From: Virgisporangium ochraceum
GTDB lineage: Bacteria > Actinomycetota > Actinomycetes > Mycobacteriales > Micromonosporaceae
DNA length: 40,127 nucleotides
Direction of reading: 5' to 3'
NCBI RefSeq assembly: GCF_016863655.1
Contig: NZ_BOPH01000057.1
Coordinates: forward strand, 1-40,127
Below the pieces are notes generated by a model. That model was given only the letters and a program-made list of their open reading frames with translations, made no database searches and was not told the DNA's origin. Both the position numbers and the translations under genes were made by a program. Positions 14,677-22,037 of this stretch are shown here, piece by piece. Each line of letters begins with the position of its first letter. Within the stretch, counting starts at the first letter, position 1.

Positions 14677-16800
14677 TCAGCGGCGGGCGGGGGCCTTGGC
14701 TTCGGTGGTGGTGAGGACCTGGGTGTTGTCCGGGTCCGGGGTGGCGGTGGTGCTGACCACCTGGGTGCTGTCGGCGTCCGGGGCGGTCCGCACGACCTGG
14801 GTGCTGTCGGGGTCGACGGCCGTCCGCACGACCTGGGTGCTGTCGGCGTCCGGGGCGGTGCGCATCACCTGGGTGCTGTCGGCGTCCGCGGTCACGACCT
14901 GGGTGCTGTCGGCGTCGGTCGCCACCGCCTGGGTGGTGTCGGCGTCGGCGCCCGTCGTCACGACCTGGGTGGTGTCGGCGGCGGTTCCCGCCACCACGAC
15001 CTGGGTGCTGTCGGGATCGGTGGCGGCGGCGAGCTGGGTGTTCTCCGGGTCGGTGGCCGACACCAGCTTCTCGGCCTGCGCCTTGGCCGCCTCGGCGCTG
15101 ACCTCGGCGGCCTCCGCCGCGACACCGGCCGACTCGGCGGACTTGCCGGTGGCCTCGGCGCGCTCGGCGGCGTCGGCGAGCCCGTCGGCCACCGCGGCCG
15201 CGTGCTCGGCGGCCGCCTTGACCCGCTGGGTGGCCGCGCGCACCTGCTTGCCACCGGCGCCCGCCGGCGGCCGGACCTTGGCCAGCTCGGTCTGCGCCTC
15301 CTCGGCGGCCCGGCGGGCCTCCTCGGCGTCCTTGTGCGCCTTGGCGAGCTGGGCGCGCAGCTGCTCGGCCTCCGTGCGCAGCTGGTGCATCTCGGCGACG
15401 AGCTGGGTGGCGTCGCCGCGCATCCGCTCGGCCTCGGCGTGCATGGCCGCGGCCTCACCGCGCAGGCGGGTGGCGTCGGACTCGGCGGCGGAACGCATCT
15501 GCGCCGCGTAGGCCTCGGTGGCCTGGCGGATCGCGGTGAGCTCGGCCTGGGCCGCGTCGCGGGACTGGCGCAGCTCGGCGGCGAGGGCGTCGCGGGCAAC
15601 GACCCGCTCCTGCTCGATCGTCGCCCGGACGACCGACGCGTGCTGCTCGGCCTCCCGGCGCAGCGCCGCGGCCTCCCGCTCGGCCTGCTCGATGTGGCGC
15701 TTGACCTGCTCCTCGGCCTCCTTCTGCAGCGCCTGCGCCTGCACGCGCAGCGGGCCGACCTCGTCTTCGGCGGCGGTGCGCAGCGCGGCGGCGTCGGCCT
15801 CGGCGGTGGCCTTGAGGGCGGCGGCGTGCTGCTCGGCGTCGGACCGGAGCTTGGTGGAGTGCTGTTCGGCGTCGGAACGCAGCGTGGTGGCGTGCTCCTC
15901 GGCGTCGGCCCGGAGCTTCTCGGCCTGCCGGTGCAGCTCCTCGACCTGGCCGCGCAGCGGCGCGACGTCCTCCTCGGCGGCGGCCTTGATCGTCGCGGCG
16001 GCCTTCTCGGCGGCGGCCGTGATGTCGGCGGCGGCCTTCTCCGCCTCGGCCTTCAGCGCCGCGGCGTGCTCTTCGGCGGCCTGACGCGCCTGCTCCTGCT
16101 CCTGCTGCAGGGTGGTGCGCCACTGCTGCTGCTCCTGCTCGCCCTTGGCGCGCAGCTCGGCGAGCTCGGCCTCGGTTTCGGCCCGCAGCTTCTTGGCGTA
16201 GGCGATGGTGGCCTCGCTCAGCCGGTTGGCCTCTGCCTGCGCGGCGGCGACGCCCTTCTCGGCCTCGGCGCGCTGCCGCGCGATCTCGTCCTGGACCTCG
16301 CGCAGCTCGGCGTCGATCGTGGCCCGGCGGGCGGCGGCGGCCTCGTCCTCTTCGTGGCGGCGCGAAGCCAGGGCCAGCTCGAAGTCGCGAATGGCCTGAT
16401 TTGCCCGTTCGCGCGCATCGTTGAGAATTCGGTCGGCCTCGGACCGCTGGCTTTCGATGTCGTGGGTGGCGCCGGCGCGGATCGCGTCGGCCTGCTCTTC
16501 GGCGAGGGCCAGGATCTGCTCGACCCGCGGGCCGAGGTGCCGGAACGACACGGTGCCACCGACGGCGGTGCGACGGCGCAGGTCGGCCAGCTCGTTCTCG
16601 AGGGCCTGGCCCTGCGCGGCGAGGGCCTGCGCGTGCGCGAACGCCGCGTCGCGCTCGGCGCTGAGCGCACCCAGCTCGGTCTCCACATGCGCGACGAACC
16701 TGTCGACCTGCCGTTTGTCGTAGCCGCGCAAGGCTACGTCGAACGTGGCCTCCGGGGCCGTGCCCGGACCGATCGGGAGAAGGTCTTCGCCGTGCGACAT
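14677..16800 (-). CDS. Polar-growth coiled-coil protein with DivIVA-like N-terminus and Thr-Gln repeat tail
   Basis: 707-residue filament-forming type protein. Residues about 19-42 (FDVALRGYDKRQVDRFVAHV) match the DivIVA/Scy/FilP N-terminal motif. A short loop is followed by GPRVEQILALAEEQADAIR. Residues about 110-520 are a long Ala/Glu/Arg-rich coiled coil with recurrent units such as EQHAAALKATAEADAAAL. The last ~120 residues hold ten repeats of the type D-A/P-D-S/T/N-T-Q-V, described as a separate feature. By motif and position beside a second coiled-coil gene and the epimerase/thiolase pair, it corresponds to the FilP/Scy locus of Streptomyces. Those proteins organise polar growth. GAGGATGG lies upstream of the ATG, behind a large hairpin. 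Confidence 0.82.
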   Translation of the reverse strand: MSHGEDLLPIGPGTAPEATFDVALRGYDKRQVDRFVAHVETELGALSAERDAAFAHAQALAAQGQALENELADLRRRTAVGGTVSFRHLGPRVEQILALAEEQADAIRAGATHDIESQRSEADRILNDARERANQAIRDFELALASRRHEEDEAAAARRATIDAELREVQDEIARQRAEAEKGVAAAQAEANRLSEATIAYAKKLRAETEAELAELRAKGEQEQQQWRTTLQQEQEQARQAAEEHAAALKAEAEKAAADITAAAEKAAATIKAAAEEDVAPLRGQVEELHRQAEKLRADAEEHATTLRSDAEQHSTKLRSDAEQHAAALKATAEADAAALRTAAEDEVGPLRVQAQALQKEAEEQVKRHIEQAEREAAALRREAEQHASVVRATIEQERVVARDALAAELRQSRDAAQAELTAIRQATEAYAAQMRSAAESDATRLRGEAAAMHAEAERMRGDATQLVAEMHQLRTEAEQLRAQLAKAHKDAEEARRAAEEAQTELAKVRPPAGAGGKQVRAATQRVKAAAEHAAAVADGLADAAERAEATGKSAESAGVAAEAAEVSAEAAKAQAEKLVSATDPENTQLAAATDPDSTQVVVAGTAADTTQVVTTGADADTTQAVATDADSTQVVTADADSTQVMRTAPDADSTQVVRTAVDPDSTQVVRTAPDADSTQVVSTTATPDPDNTQVLTTTEAKAPARR
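14706..15051 (-). repeat. Ten coding repeats D-x-D-S-T-Q-V in the coiled-coil protein
   Basis: Ten tandem degenerate units near the 3' end encode DPENTQL, DPDSTQV, AADTTQV, DADTTQA, DADSTQV (several copies), DPDSTQV and DPDNTQV. They are separated by 4-8 residues rich in Val, Thr and Ala. On the plus strand they appear as recurring GACCTGGGTG(C/G/T)TGTC. Each unit has acidic residues just before a Thr followed by Gln-Val-Val/Leu/Met. This resembles Ser/Thr-kinase acceptor and FHA-binding sites, by inference. Confidence 0.8.
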
Positions 16801-16817
16801 GGATCCATCCTCACACG

Positions 16818-16863
16818 CAACATCCCGTCGCGTCCGGCGAGGCGCCGGTGCGACGGGATGTTG
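16818..16863 (-). terminator. Large hairpin between the two coiled-coil genes
   Basis: Arms 16818-16831 and 16850-16863 are perfectly complementary over 14 bp (CAACATCCCGTCGC with GCGACGGGATGTTG). The loop holds a second 6-bp stem, CCGGCG-AGG-CGCCGG (16834-16848). On the minus strand it begins 11 bases after the stop of the upstream coiled-coil gene. It ends 17 bases before the ATG of the downstream one. It may be a full or partial terminator or an attenuator. No T-run follows. Confidence 0.65.
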
Positions 16864-16874
16864 TGATGATCTCG

Positions 16875-18134
16875 TCAGGCAGTGATCTTCGTGGCGCCGT
16901 TGTCGCCGGCGCCCGCTGCCTTGGGTGACTTCTGTTCGGCCTCGGCCGGGGGCTGCTGCGTCGGCACGATGCCCGCCAGGCCGGAGAGCATCTGGCCGAG
17001 CTGAGCGGTGACGGCGTCCTTCTGACGGGTGAGATCCTCGACCGCGCGCCGCGCCGTGTTGGTGGCGCTGTCGGCCTCGCTGCGGGCGTCGGTGAGGAGG
17101 CGGTGCGCCTCGGCCCGGGCCTCGTTCACCGTCTTCTCGGCGAGCGACTTGGCCTTGTCGATCGTGTCGGTCGCGTGCCGCTCGCTCTCGACGCGGCGGG
17201 CCTCGGCGCGCTGCTCGGTCTCCTTGGCGTGCTGCTCGGCCGCCCGGGCCCGCACCTCGGCCTCGCGGACCAGCTTCTGCGTGGCGGCGACCGCGGCGGT
17301 GTGCCGCTGGTTCTCTTCGCGCTCGGCCCGCTCGCGCCGCTCGGACAGCTCCTCCTCGAGCATCTGGAGGTCCTTGTCGCGCTTGTCGCGGGCGTCGGCC
17401 AGCAGCTTGGTGGCCTCGGCGCGCTTCTCCTCCGCCTCGCGCGCGGCCTTGGCCCGCAGCTGGGTGATCTCGCGCTCGGCCGTGGCCCGCAGCGTCGAGA
17501 CCTCGCGCTCGACGGTGGCCTTCAGCTCCGCGACCTCGTGCGCGGTGGCCGCCCGCAGCGCCTTCGTCTCGCGGTCGGCGTCGTTCCGCAGCGTGTCGGC
17601 CTCGCGCCGCGCCTGCACACGGGTCTCCGCGGCCTCGCGCTCGGCGGCCGTGCGCAGGTTGCTCGCCTCGCGCTCGGCGGTGGCCTTCATGGCGGCGGCC
17701 TCGGCGCGCGCCTTGTCGGTGATCTCGCGGGCCTCGAGCCGCGCCGCCGACGTGATGCCCTCCGACTCGCGCTTCGCCTCGCCGCGGTGGTCGTTCGCCT
17801 GCTCCTCGGCCAGCCGCAGGATCTGCTCGACCCGCGTGCCGAGCCCGGAGAGGGTGGGCCGGTTGTTCTCCTCGAGCTGCTTGTTGGTGTCGACGAGCTT
17901 CTGCTCCATCGACGCCATGCGCTGCTCGGCCTGGCGCAGCCGGCGCTGCGCGTCGGTCATGCGCTGCTCAGCCTCGCTGCGGTGCTGTTCGGACTGCGCG
18001 AGCGCGGCCTCGCGCTGCTGGATGAAGTTGTCGACCTGGGCGCGGTCGTAGCCGCGCAGAACGACACTGAACTCCGCGGCGCCACTGGCACCGTCAAAGA
18101 AGGCGAGGTTGGAAGGCTGCTGCGGCTGAGGCAT
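16875..18134 (-). CDS. Scy/FilP-like polar coiled-coil protein
   Basis: About 419 residues from ATG 18134 (GTG 18140 gives 421). Residues about 20-45 (AEFSVVLRGYDRAQVDNFIQ) carry the DivIVA-like motif. GLGTRVEQILRLAEEQANDHR, near 95-115, is shared with the neighbouring 707-residue protein. About 260 residues of nearly continuous coiled coil follow (READTLRNDADRETKALRA type, with hendecad-like spacing). The tail is disordered and Pro/Ala-rich. The shared N-terminal block suggests the two are paralogues that co-assemble. A possible -35 (TTGCGG) and -10 (AAGTAT) on the minus strand put initiation about six bases before ATG 18134, so a leaderless start is plausible. The gene directly follows the epimerase gene, as scy does in S. 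coelicolor (from memory). Confidence 0.82.
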   Translation of the reverse strand: MPQPQQPSNLAFFDGASGAAEFSVVLRGYDRAQVDNFIQQREAALAQSEQHRSEAEQRMTDAQRRLRQAEQRMASMEQKLVDTNKQLEENNRPTLSGLGTRVEQILRLAEEQANDHRGEAKRESEGITSAARLEAREITDKARAEAAAMKATAEREASNLRTAAEREAAETRVQARREADTLRNDADRETKALRAATAHEVAELKATVEREVSTLRATAEREITQLRAKAAREAEEKRAEATKLLADARDKRDKDLQMLEEELSERRERAEREENQRHTAAVAATQKLVREAEVRARAAEQHAKETEQRAEARRVESERHATDTIDKAKSLAEKTVNEARAEAHRLLTDARSEADSATNTARRAVEDLTRQKDAVTAQLGQMLSGLAGIVPTQQPPAEAEQKSPKAAGAGDNGATKITA

Positions 18135-18230
18135 TAGCACATACTTGCAGACCCTCCCCCGGAGACCGCAAGACCGTACGGACGACGTTCGGCCGCCATT
18201 TGCATTACTTTCCGCGATCTTGGAGCGGGA

Positions 18231-18677
18231 TCAGTCCCCGGGGTGTATGACCGCCGGCTCGACCAGTTCGACCAGCACCCCTCCGCAGTCCTTGGGGTGG
18301 ACGAAGTTGATGCGCGACCCCGCCGTCCCCCGCTTGGGCTCCTTGTAGAGAAGCCGTAGACCCTTCGCGCGGATCGCGTCGGCGGCCTCCTCCACGTTCG
18401 ACACGGTGTACGCGAGCTGCTGCAGCCCGGGTCCCGACTTCGTGAGGAACTTGGCGATGGGCGAGTCCTCGCGCAGCGGCGCCAGGAGCTGCAGGCGGCT
18501 CGGCCCGCCGCCGACCCCGAGCATGGCCTCGCGGACCCCCTGCTCTTCGTTCTCTTCGGTGTGCTCGCAGGTCATGCCGAATACGCTGCTGTAGAACTCG
18601 ATCGCGGCGTCCAGGTCGGGAACGGCGATGCCGACGTGATCGATGCGGAGGAGGCCGGGCAGGCCGTCGACGGTCAT
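18231..18677 (-). CDS. mce: Methylmalonyl-CoA epimerase
   Basis: 148 residues from ATG 18677; an upstream in-frame GTG at 18701 lies across the operator-like repeat. It interconverts (S)- and (R)-methylmalonyl-CoA between propionyl-CoA carboxylase and the B12-dependent mutase. The VOC fold shows LRIDHVGIAVPDLDAAIEFY with metal ligand His14, SRLQLLAP with a Gln ligand, and VLVELVEP with the Glu ligand. The third motif reads GPGLQQLAYTV, where the Propionibacterium enzyme has His. I believe this Gln variant occurs in other actinobacteria but cannot confirm it. The gene is divergent from the thiolase and upstream of the coiled-coil gene. Confidence 0.88.
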   Translation of the reverse strand: MTVDGLPGLLRIDHVGIAVPDLDAAIEFYSSVFGMTCEHTEENEEQGVREAMLGVGGGPSRLQLLAPLREDSPIAKFLTKSGPGLQQLAYTVSNVEEAADAIRAKGLRLLYKEPKRGTAGSRINFVHPKDCGGVLVELVEPAVIHPGD

Positions 18678-18678
18678 G

Positions 18679-18695
18679 CAGGTAGTGTTTACCTG
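18679..18695. promoter_or_regulatory. Operator-like inverted repeat between mce and thiolase
   Basis: CAGGTA-N5-TACCTG is an exact 6-bp inverted repeat with a 5-base spacer. It lies one base upstream of the mce ATG and 33 bases upstream of the thiolase TTG. The position would block the mce transcription start and possibly the thiolase promoter. No binding protein can be named. Confidence 0.4.
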
Positions 18696-18727
18696 AACCA
18701 ACGTTAAGTCTGCCCCGGGGGTACCCC

Positions 18728-19915
18728 TTGAGTTCCGTCATTGTCAGTGGCGCCCGGACCCCTATGGGCCGGCTGCTCGGCGCGTTGAAGGACCTTCCGG
18801 CCACCAAGCTCGGCGAGGTGGCGATCCGGGCGGCCCTGGAGCGGTCGGGTGTGGCGCCCGAACAGGTCCAGTACGTGATCATGGGTCAGGTGCTGCAGGC
18901 CGGTGCCGGTCAGATCCCGGCGCGCCAGGCCGCCGTCGGCGCCGGCATCCCGATGACCACGCCCGCGCTCACGATCAACAAGGTGTGCCTGAGCGGCCTC
19001 GACGCGATCGCGCTCGCCGACCAGCTCATCCGCGCCGGCGAGTTCGACATCGTGGTGGCTGGCGGCATGGAGTCGATGACCAACGCCCCGCACCTCCTGA
19101 TGGGCCAGCGCGCCGGCTACAAGTACGGCGACGTGACCATCAAGGACCACATGGCGCTCGACGGGCTCACCGACGCCTGGGACTGCTGCTCGATGGGCGA
19201 GTCCACCGAGAACCACAACTCCCGGTACGGCATCACCCGCGAGGACCAGGACGCGTTCGGCGCGGCCAGCCACCAGCGCGCCGCCGCCGCGCAGAAGAAG
19301 GGCGTCTTCGCCGAGGAGATCGTGCCGGTGGAGATCCCGCAGCGGAAGGGCGACCCGATCCTGGTCACCGACGACGAGCAGATCCGTCCGGAGACCACGG
19401 CCGAGTCGCTGGCGAAGCTGCGTCCGGCGTTCGCGAAGGACGGCACGATCACCGCCGCCACGTCGTCACCGATCTCCGACGGCGCGTGCGCGGTGGTCGT
19501 CATGTCGAAGGCGAAGGCCGAGGAGCTGGGCCTCACGTGGCTGGCCGAGATCGGCGCGCACGGCAACGTCGCGGGTCCGGACAACTCGCTCCACGCCCAG
19601 CCGTCGAACGCGATCCTGCACGCGCTCGGCAAGGAGGGCCGGAGCATCGACGAGGTCGACCTGATCGAGATCAACGAGGCGTTCGCCGCGGTGGGCCTGC
19701 AGTCGATGAAGGAGCTCGGCGTCGGCGCGGAGAAGGTCAACGTCAACGGCGGGGCGATCGCGCTCGGCCACCCGATCGGCATGTCGGGCGCGCGGCTCGC
19801 GCTCACGCTCGCCATGGAGCTGCGCCGTCGTGGCGGAGGCCTCGGCGCGGCCGCCCTCTGCGGTGGCGGCGGTCAGGGTGACGCGCTGCTGCTGCGGGTC
19901 CCCAAGGCCGGCTGA
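18728..19915 (+). CDS. Acetyl-CoA C-acetyltransferase (thiolase)
   Basis: 395-residue biosynthetic-type thiolase that condenses two acetyl-CoA or cleaves acetoacetyl-CoA. The nucleophile is Cys87 in KVCLSG. The base pair is His348 in ALGHPIG and Cys378 in LCGGGGQG. All loops and the length are typical. The start is TTG (18728), with a GGGGG stretch ending seven bases before it. ATG/GTG alternatives are internal and would lose the conserved VIVSGARTPMG start. Neighbouring mce and the Thr-Gln coiled-coil locus match the Rv1322A-Rv1323 and SCO5398-SCO5399 order (from memory). A family A palindrome lies 85 bases downstream. Confidence 0.93.
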   Translation: MSSVIVSGARTPMGRLLGALKDLPATKLGEVAIRAALERSGVAPEQVQYVIMGQVLQAGAGQIPARQAAVGAGIPMTTPALTINKVCLSGLDAIALADQLIRAGEFDIVVAGGMESMTNAPHLLMGQRAGYKYGDVTIKDHMALDGLTDAWDCCSMGESTENHNSRYGITREDQDAFGAASHQRAAAAQKKGVFAEEIVPVEIPQRKGDPILVTDDEQIRPETTAESLAKLRPAFAKDGTITAATSSPISDGACAVVVMSKAKAEELGLTWLAEIGAHGNVAGPDNSLHAQPSNAILHALGKEGRSIDEVDLIEINEAFAAVGLQSMKELGVGAEKVNVNGGAIALGHPIGMSGARLALTLAMELRRRGGGLGAAALCGGGGQGDALLLRVPKAG

Positions 19916-19999
19916 TGTCCTGAGTCGTTGATTCGTATGCAGTGGTGTGTCACTGAGGATGACGGCCAGCGGCGGCCGGGGTCCGTCGCTCCCCTTTCC

Positions 20000-20075
20000 G
20001 CCGATCTTGCAGTTGTGGCCTCCCTCAAAACGTGACATTTCCGCAAATAGGGACGGCCACAAGTGCAAGATCGAC
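20000..20075. repeat. Dispersed palindromic element, family A, copy 2
   Basis: The 21-nt arms 20000-20020 and 20055-20075 surround a 34-nt loop, and 19 of 21 positions pair. The internal mismatch is G opposite G at the same arm position as in the other copies. It lies downstream of the thiolase and upstream of the Asp23-family gene, both reading rightwards. The rest of the 289-base intergenic region holds a short CAGTG/CACTG inverted repeat near 19940-19955 and the promoter of the next gene. I see nothing else there. Confidence 0.85.
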
Positions 20076-20161
20076 GCAGGTCTCGGCGACGGCGCGACCG
20101 CGAGTGGCGCGGCCGGTCCATGACCTGACAAAGCACTGCTGGGACCGTTTGACCATGCGAC

Positions 20162-20167
20162 TACGCT
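20162..20167 (+). promoter_or_regulatory. Putative -10 element of the Asp23/Gls24 gene
   Basis: TACGCT, with transcription expected near 20174 and a ~31-base leader containing AGGGGAG (20191-20197) eight bases before ATG 20205. The -35 region is unclear. GGGACC (20141-20146) and TTTGACC (20148-20154) lie upstream at non-ideal spacing. Confidence 0.4.
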
Positions 20168-20204
20168 CGCCTTGCCGGGGGAGGACCGACAGGGGAGCAG
20201 ATCG

Positions 20205-21014
20205 ATGACCGACGTGGCGTACAACTCACCGCAGTACGGCTACGGCACCGGGGTCCCGCCCCAGCCGGTACCGCCGCAGCCGATGCCGATGCCGTCGGAT
20301 CAGACCGACCGGCCGGAGCAGCCGGTCGCGTCGTACGACGTCGACCCGTCGCCCGGGCACGCGCCGCCGGCGGTCGTGCCGGCCGGTGAGCCCACCGCCG
20401 CGGTGAGCTTCGACAAGCCCGCGTCCGACGCGCCGTTGGCCGAGGCCGCGGCGTCGGAGTCCGGCCCGGCCGACTCCGCGTGGCCGGTCTCGGCGCCGCC
20501 GGTCGCAGCGCCGGAGGCCGCAGTCGAGGCTGAGCCGGTCGAGGCCGCGCCGGTCGAGGCTGAGCCGGTCGAGGCCGCGCCGGTCGAGGCCGCGGCGCCT
20601 GCCGAGGCCGCCGCCGCGGACGATGAGCCGGCGACGCCGACCAGCCCGTCCGGTCGCGTGGCGGTGCAGGTGGTCGACCGGCTGCGCAGCACCGCCGAGC
20701 GGGGCACCACGACCGTTCCCACGCCCGTCATCGAGAAGATCGCCACGCTCGCCGTGCGCGAGGTGCCCGGCGTTTACGACTTCGCCACCACCGAGGCCAC
20801 CGCCGACGGCGAGCGCCCGCTGGTCATCGAGATCGACGGCAAGACCGCGACGGTGACGCTGCACCTGGTGATCGAGTACGGCTTCGCGGTGCACTCGGTC
20901 ACCGAGAAGGTGCGTACCAAGGTGATCAGCGCCCTGGAGAACCTGTTCTCGCTCGACATCACCGCGGTCGACATCGTGATCGACGACATTCACCTCGAAG
21001 ACCCCGCGGAGTAG
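20205..21014 (+). CDS. Asp23/Gls24 family envelope stress protein with a disordered N-terminus
   Basis: 269 residues. The first ~140 are low-complexity: a Pro/Tyr/Gln-rich start (YNSPQYGYGTGVPPQPVPPQ), then Ala/Pro/Glu with tandem VEAEPVEAAP units. The Asp23 domain follows, with RTST-type start VVDRLRS, VPTPVIEKIATLAVREVPGV and VTLHLVIEYGFAVHSVTEKVR. It ends FSLDITAVDIVIDDIHLEDPAE. In Firmicutes this family forms membrane-associated complexes in cell-envelope stress; the actinobacterial role is not established. The ATG is fixed by AGGGGAG eight bases upstream. The thioredoxin-like gene follows after 61 bases. Confidence 0.85.
   Translation: MTDVAYNSPQYGYGTGVPPQPVPPQPMPMPSDQTDRPEQPVASYDVDPSPGHAPPAVVPAGEPTAAVSFDKPASDAPLAEAAASESGPADSAWPVSAPPVAAPEAAVEAEPVEAAPVEAEPVEAAPVEAAAPAEAAAADDEPATPTSPSGRVAVQVVDRLRSTAERGTTTVPTPVIEKIATLAVREVPGVYDFATTEATADGERPLVIEIDGKTATVTLHLVIEYGFAVHSVTEKVRTKVISALENLFSLDITAVDIVIDDIHLEDPAE
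20523..20582 (+). repeat. Exact 30-bp tandem duplication inside the Asp23-family gene
   Basis: 20523-20552 and 20553-20582 are identical 30-mers, each made of two related 15-mers encoding VEAEP and VEAAP. A partial third unit follows (GTCGAGGCCGCG). Such repeats expand and contract by slippage, so linker length probably varies between strains. Confidence 0.9.
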
Positions 21015-21075
21015 CAAATCGTCACCGCGCCGGGGCACATCGGTCGGCCCCGGCGTCGTGCAAGACTTAGTAACC

Positions 21076-22023
21076 ATGGATCCGCGTTCAGCTTCGTCCA
21101 TTTTCACCAGGGGTGCCGTGGATCTCGGTGCCCTCCGGCCGAGCACGCCGCCCCCCGCGGCCGCGCGCCCCGCGGGCCCGGGCGGCCCCGGCGGTCCGGC
21201 CGGTCCCGCCGCCGCCGGCCCGGGTGCCGCCGCCGGTGGTCCGGGTGCCGCGGGCCCGGTGGTCATCGACGTCACCGAGGCGACGTTCCAGTCCGAGGTG
21301 CTCGAGCGCTCGCTCACCACCCCGGTGGTCATCGACCTGTGGGCCGAGTGGTGCCAGCCGTGCAAGCAGCTCTCCCCGGTGCTGGAGAAGCTGGCCGTCG
21401 AGGGCGGCGGCGCCTGGGTGCTCGCCAAGATCGACGTCGACAGCAACCCGCGCATCGCGCAGGCCCTCCGGGTGCAGGGCATCCCGATGATCATGGTGGC
21501 GGTCGGCGGCCAGCTGATGGAGGGCTTCAGCGGCGTGCTGCCCGAGCCCCAGGTGCGCCAGTTCATCGACGCGGTGCTCAAGGCCGGCGGGGTACAGGTC
21601 GAGGCCGCGGAGGACCCGCGCTTCGCCGCCGCCGACGACGCGCTCATGACCGGTGACCTCGACGCGGCCGAGCAGGCGTTCAAGAAGATCCTCGGCGAGA
21701 CGCCGAACGACGCCGCCGCCGAGGCCGGGCTCGCCCAGGTGGGCCTGATGCGCCGCATCGAGGGCAAGGTGCCCGCGAAGCTGCTGGCCGCGGCCGAGGA
21801 GTCGCCCGACGACGTCGAGGCGCAGACGCTGGCCGCCGACGTCGAGATGCTCAGCGGCGAGGCCGAGGCCGCCTACAAGCGGCTGGTCGCGCTGGTGCGC
21901 CGCACCAGTGGAGACGAGCGGGAGGCGGCCCGCAAGCACCTCGTCTCGCTGTTCAGCCTGGCCGGCCCTGACGATCCCGCGGTCGCGTCAGCCCGACGCG
22001 CCCTGGCCAGCGCGCTGTTCTGA
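21076..22023 (+). CDS. Thioredoxin-domain/TPR protein (YbbN/CnoX-like)
   Basis: 315 residues from ATG 21076. A Gly/Pro/Ala-rich linker (residues about 22-60) precedes a thioredoxin domain whose active site WCQPC (Cys93, Cys96) is intact. The cis-Pro region is GIPMIMV. From about residue 190 there are helical repeats of the TPR_20 type (DDALMTGDLDAAEQAFKKIL). The order matches E. coli YbbN/CnoX, a holdase that transfers clients to chaperones. The actinobacterial family is often annotated simply as a tetratricopeptide thioredoxin. It corresponds positionally to Rv1324 of M. tuberculosis (from memory). The ureohydrolase-like gene starts 14 bases after its stop. Confidence 0.87.
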   Translation: MDPRSASSIFTRGAVDLGALRPSTPPPAAARPAGPGGPGGPAGPAAAGPGAAAGGPGAAGPVVIDVTEATFQSEVLERSLTTPVVIDLWAEWCQPCKQLSPVLEKLAVEGGGAWVLAKIDVDSNPRIAQALRVQGIPMIMVAVGGQLMEGFSGVLPEPQVRQFIDAVLKAGGVQVEAAEDPRFAAADDALMTGDLDAAEQAFKKILGETPNDAAAEAGLAQVGLMRRIEGKVPAKLLAAAEESPDDVEAQTLAADVEMLSGEAEAAYKRLVALVRRTSGDEREAARKHLVSLFSLAGPDDPAVASARRALASALF

Positions 22024-22037
22024 CAGCCGCCGCAGCC

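Noticed and set aside
14706..15051. Non-coding minisatellite
   Set aside because: The repeats keep the reading frame of the coiled-coil gene and preserve the encoded D-x-D-x-T-Q pattern better than the DNA.
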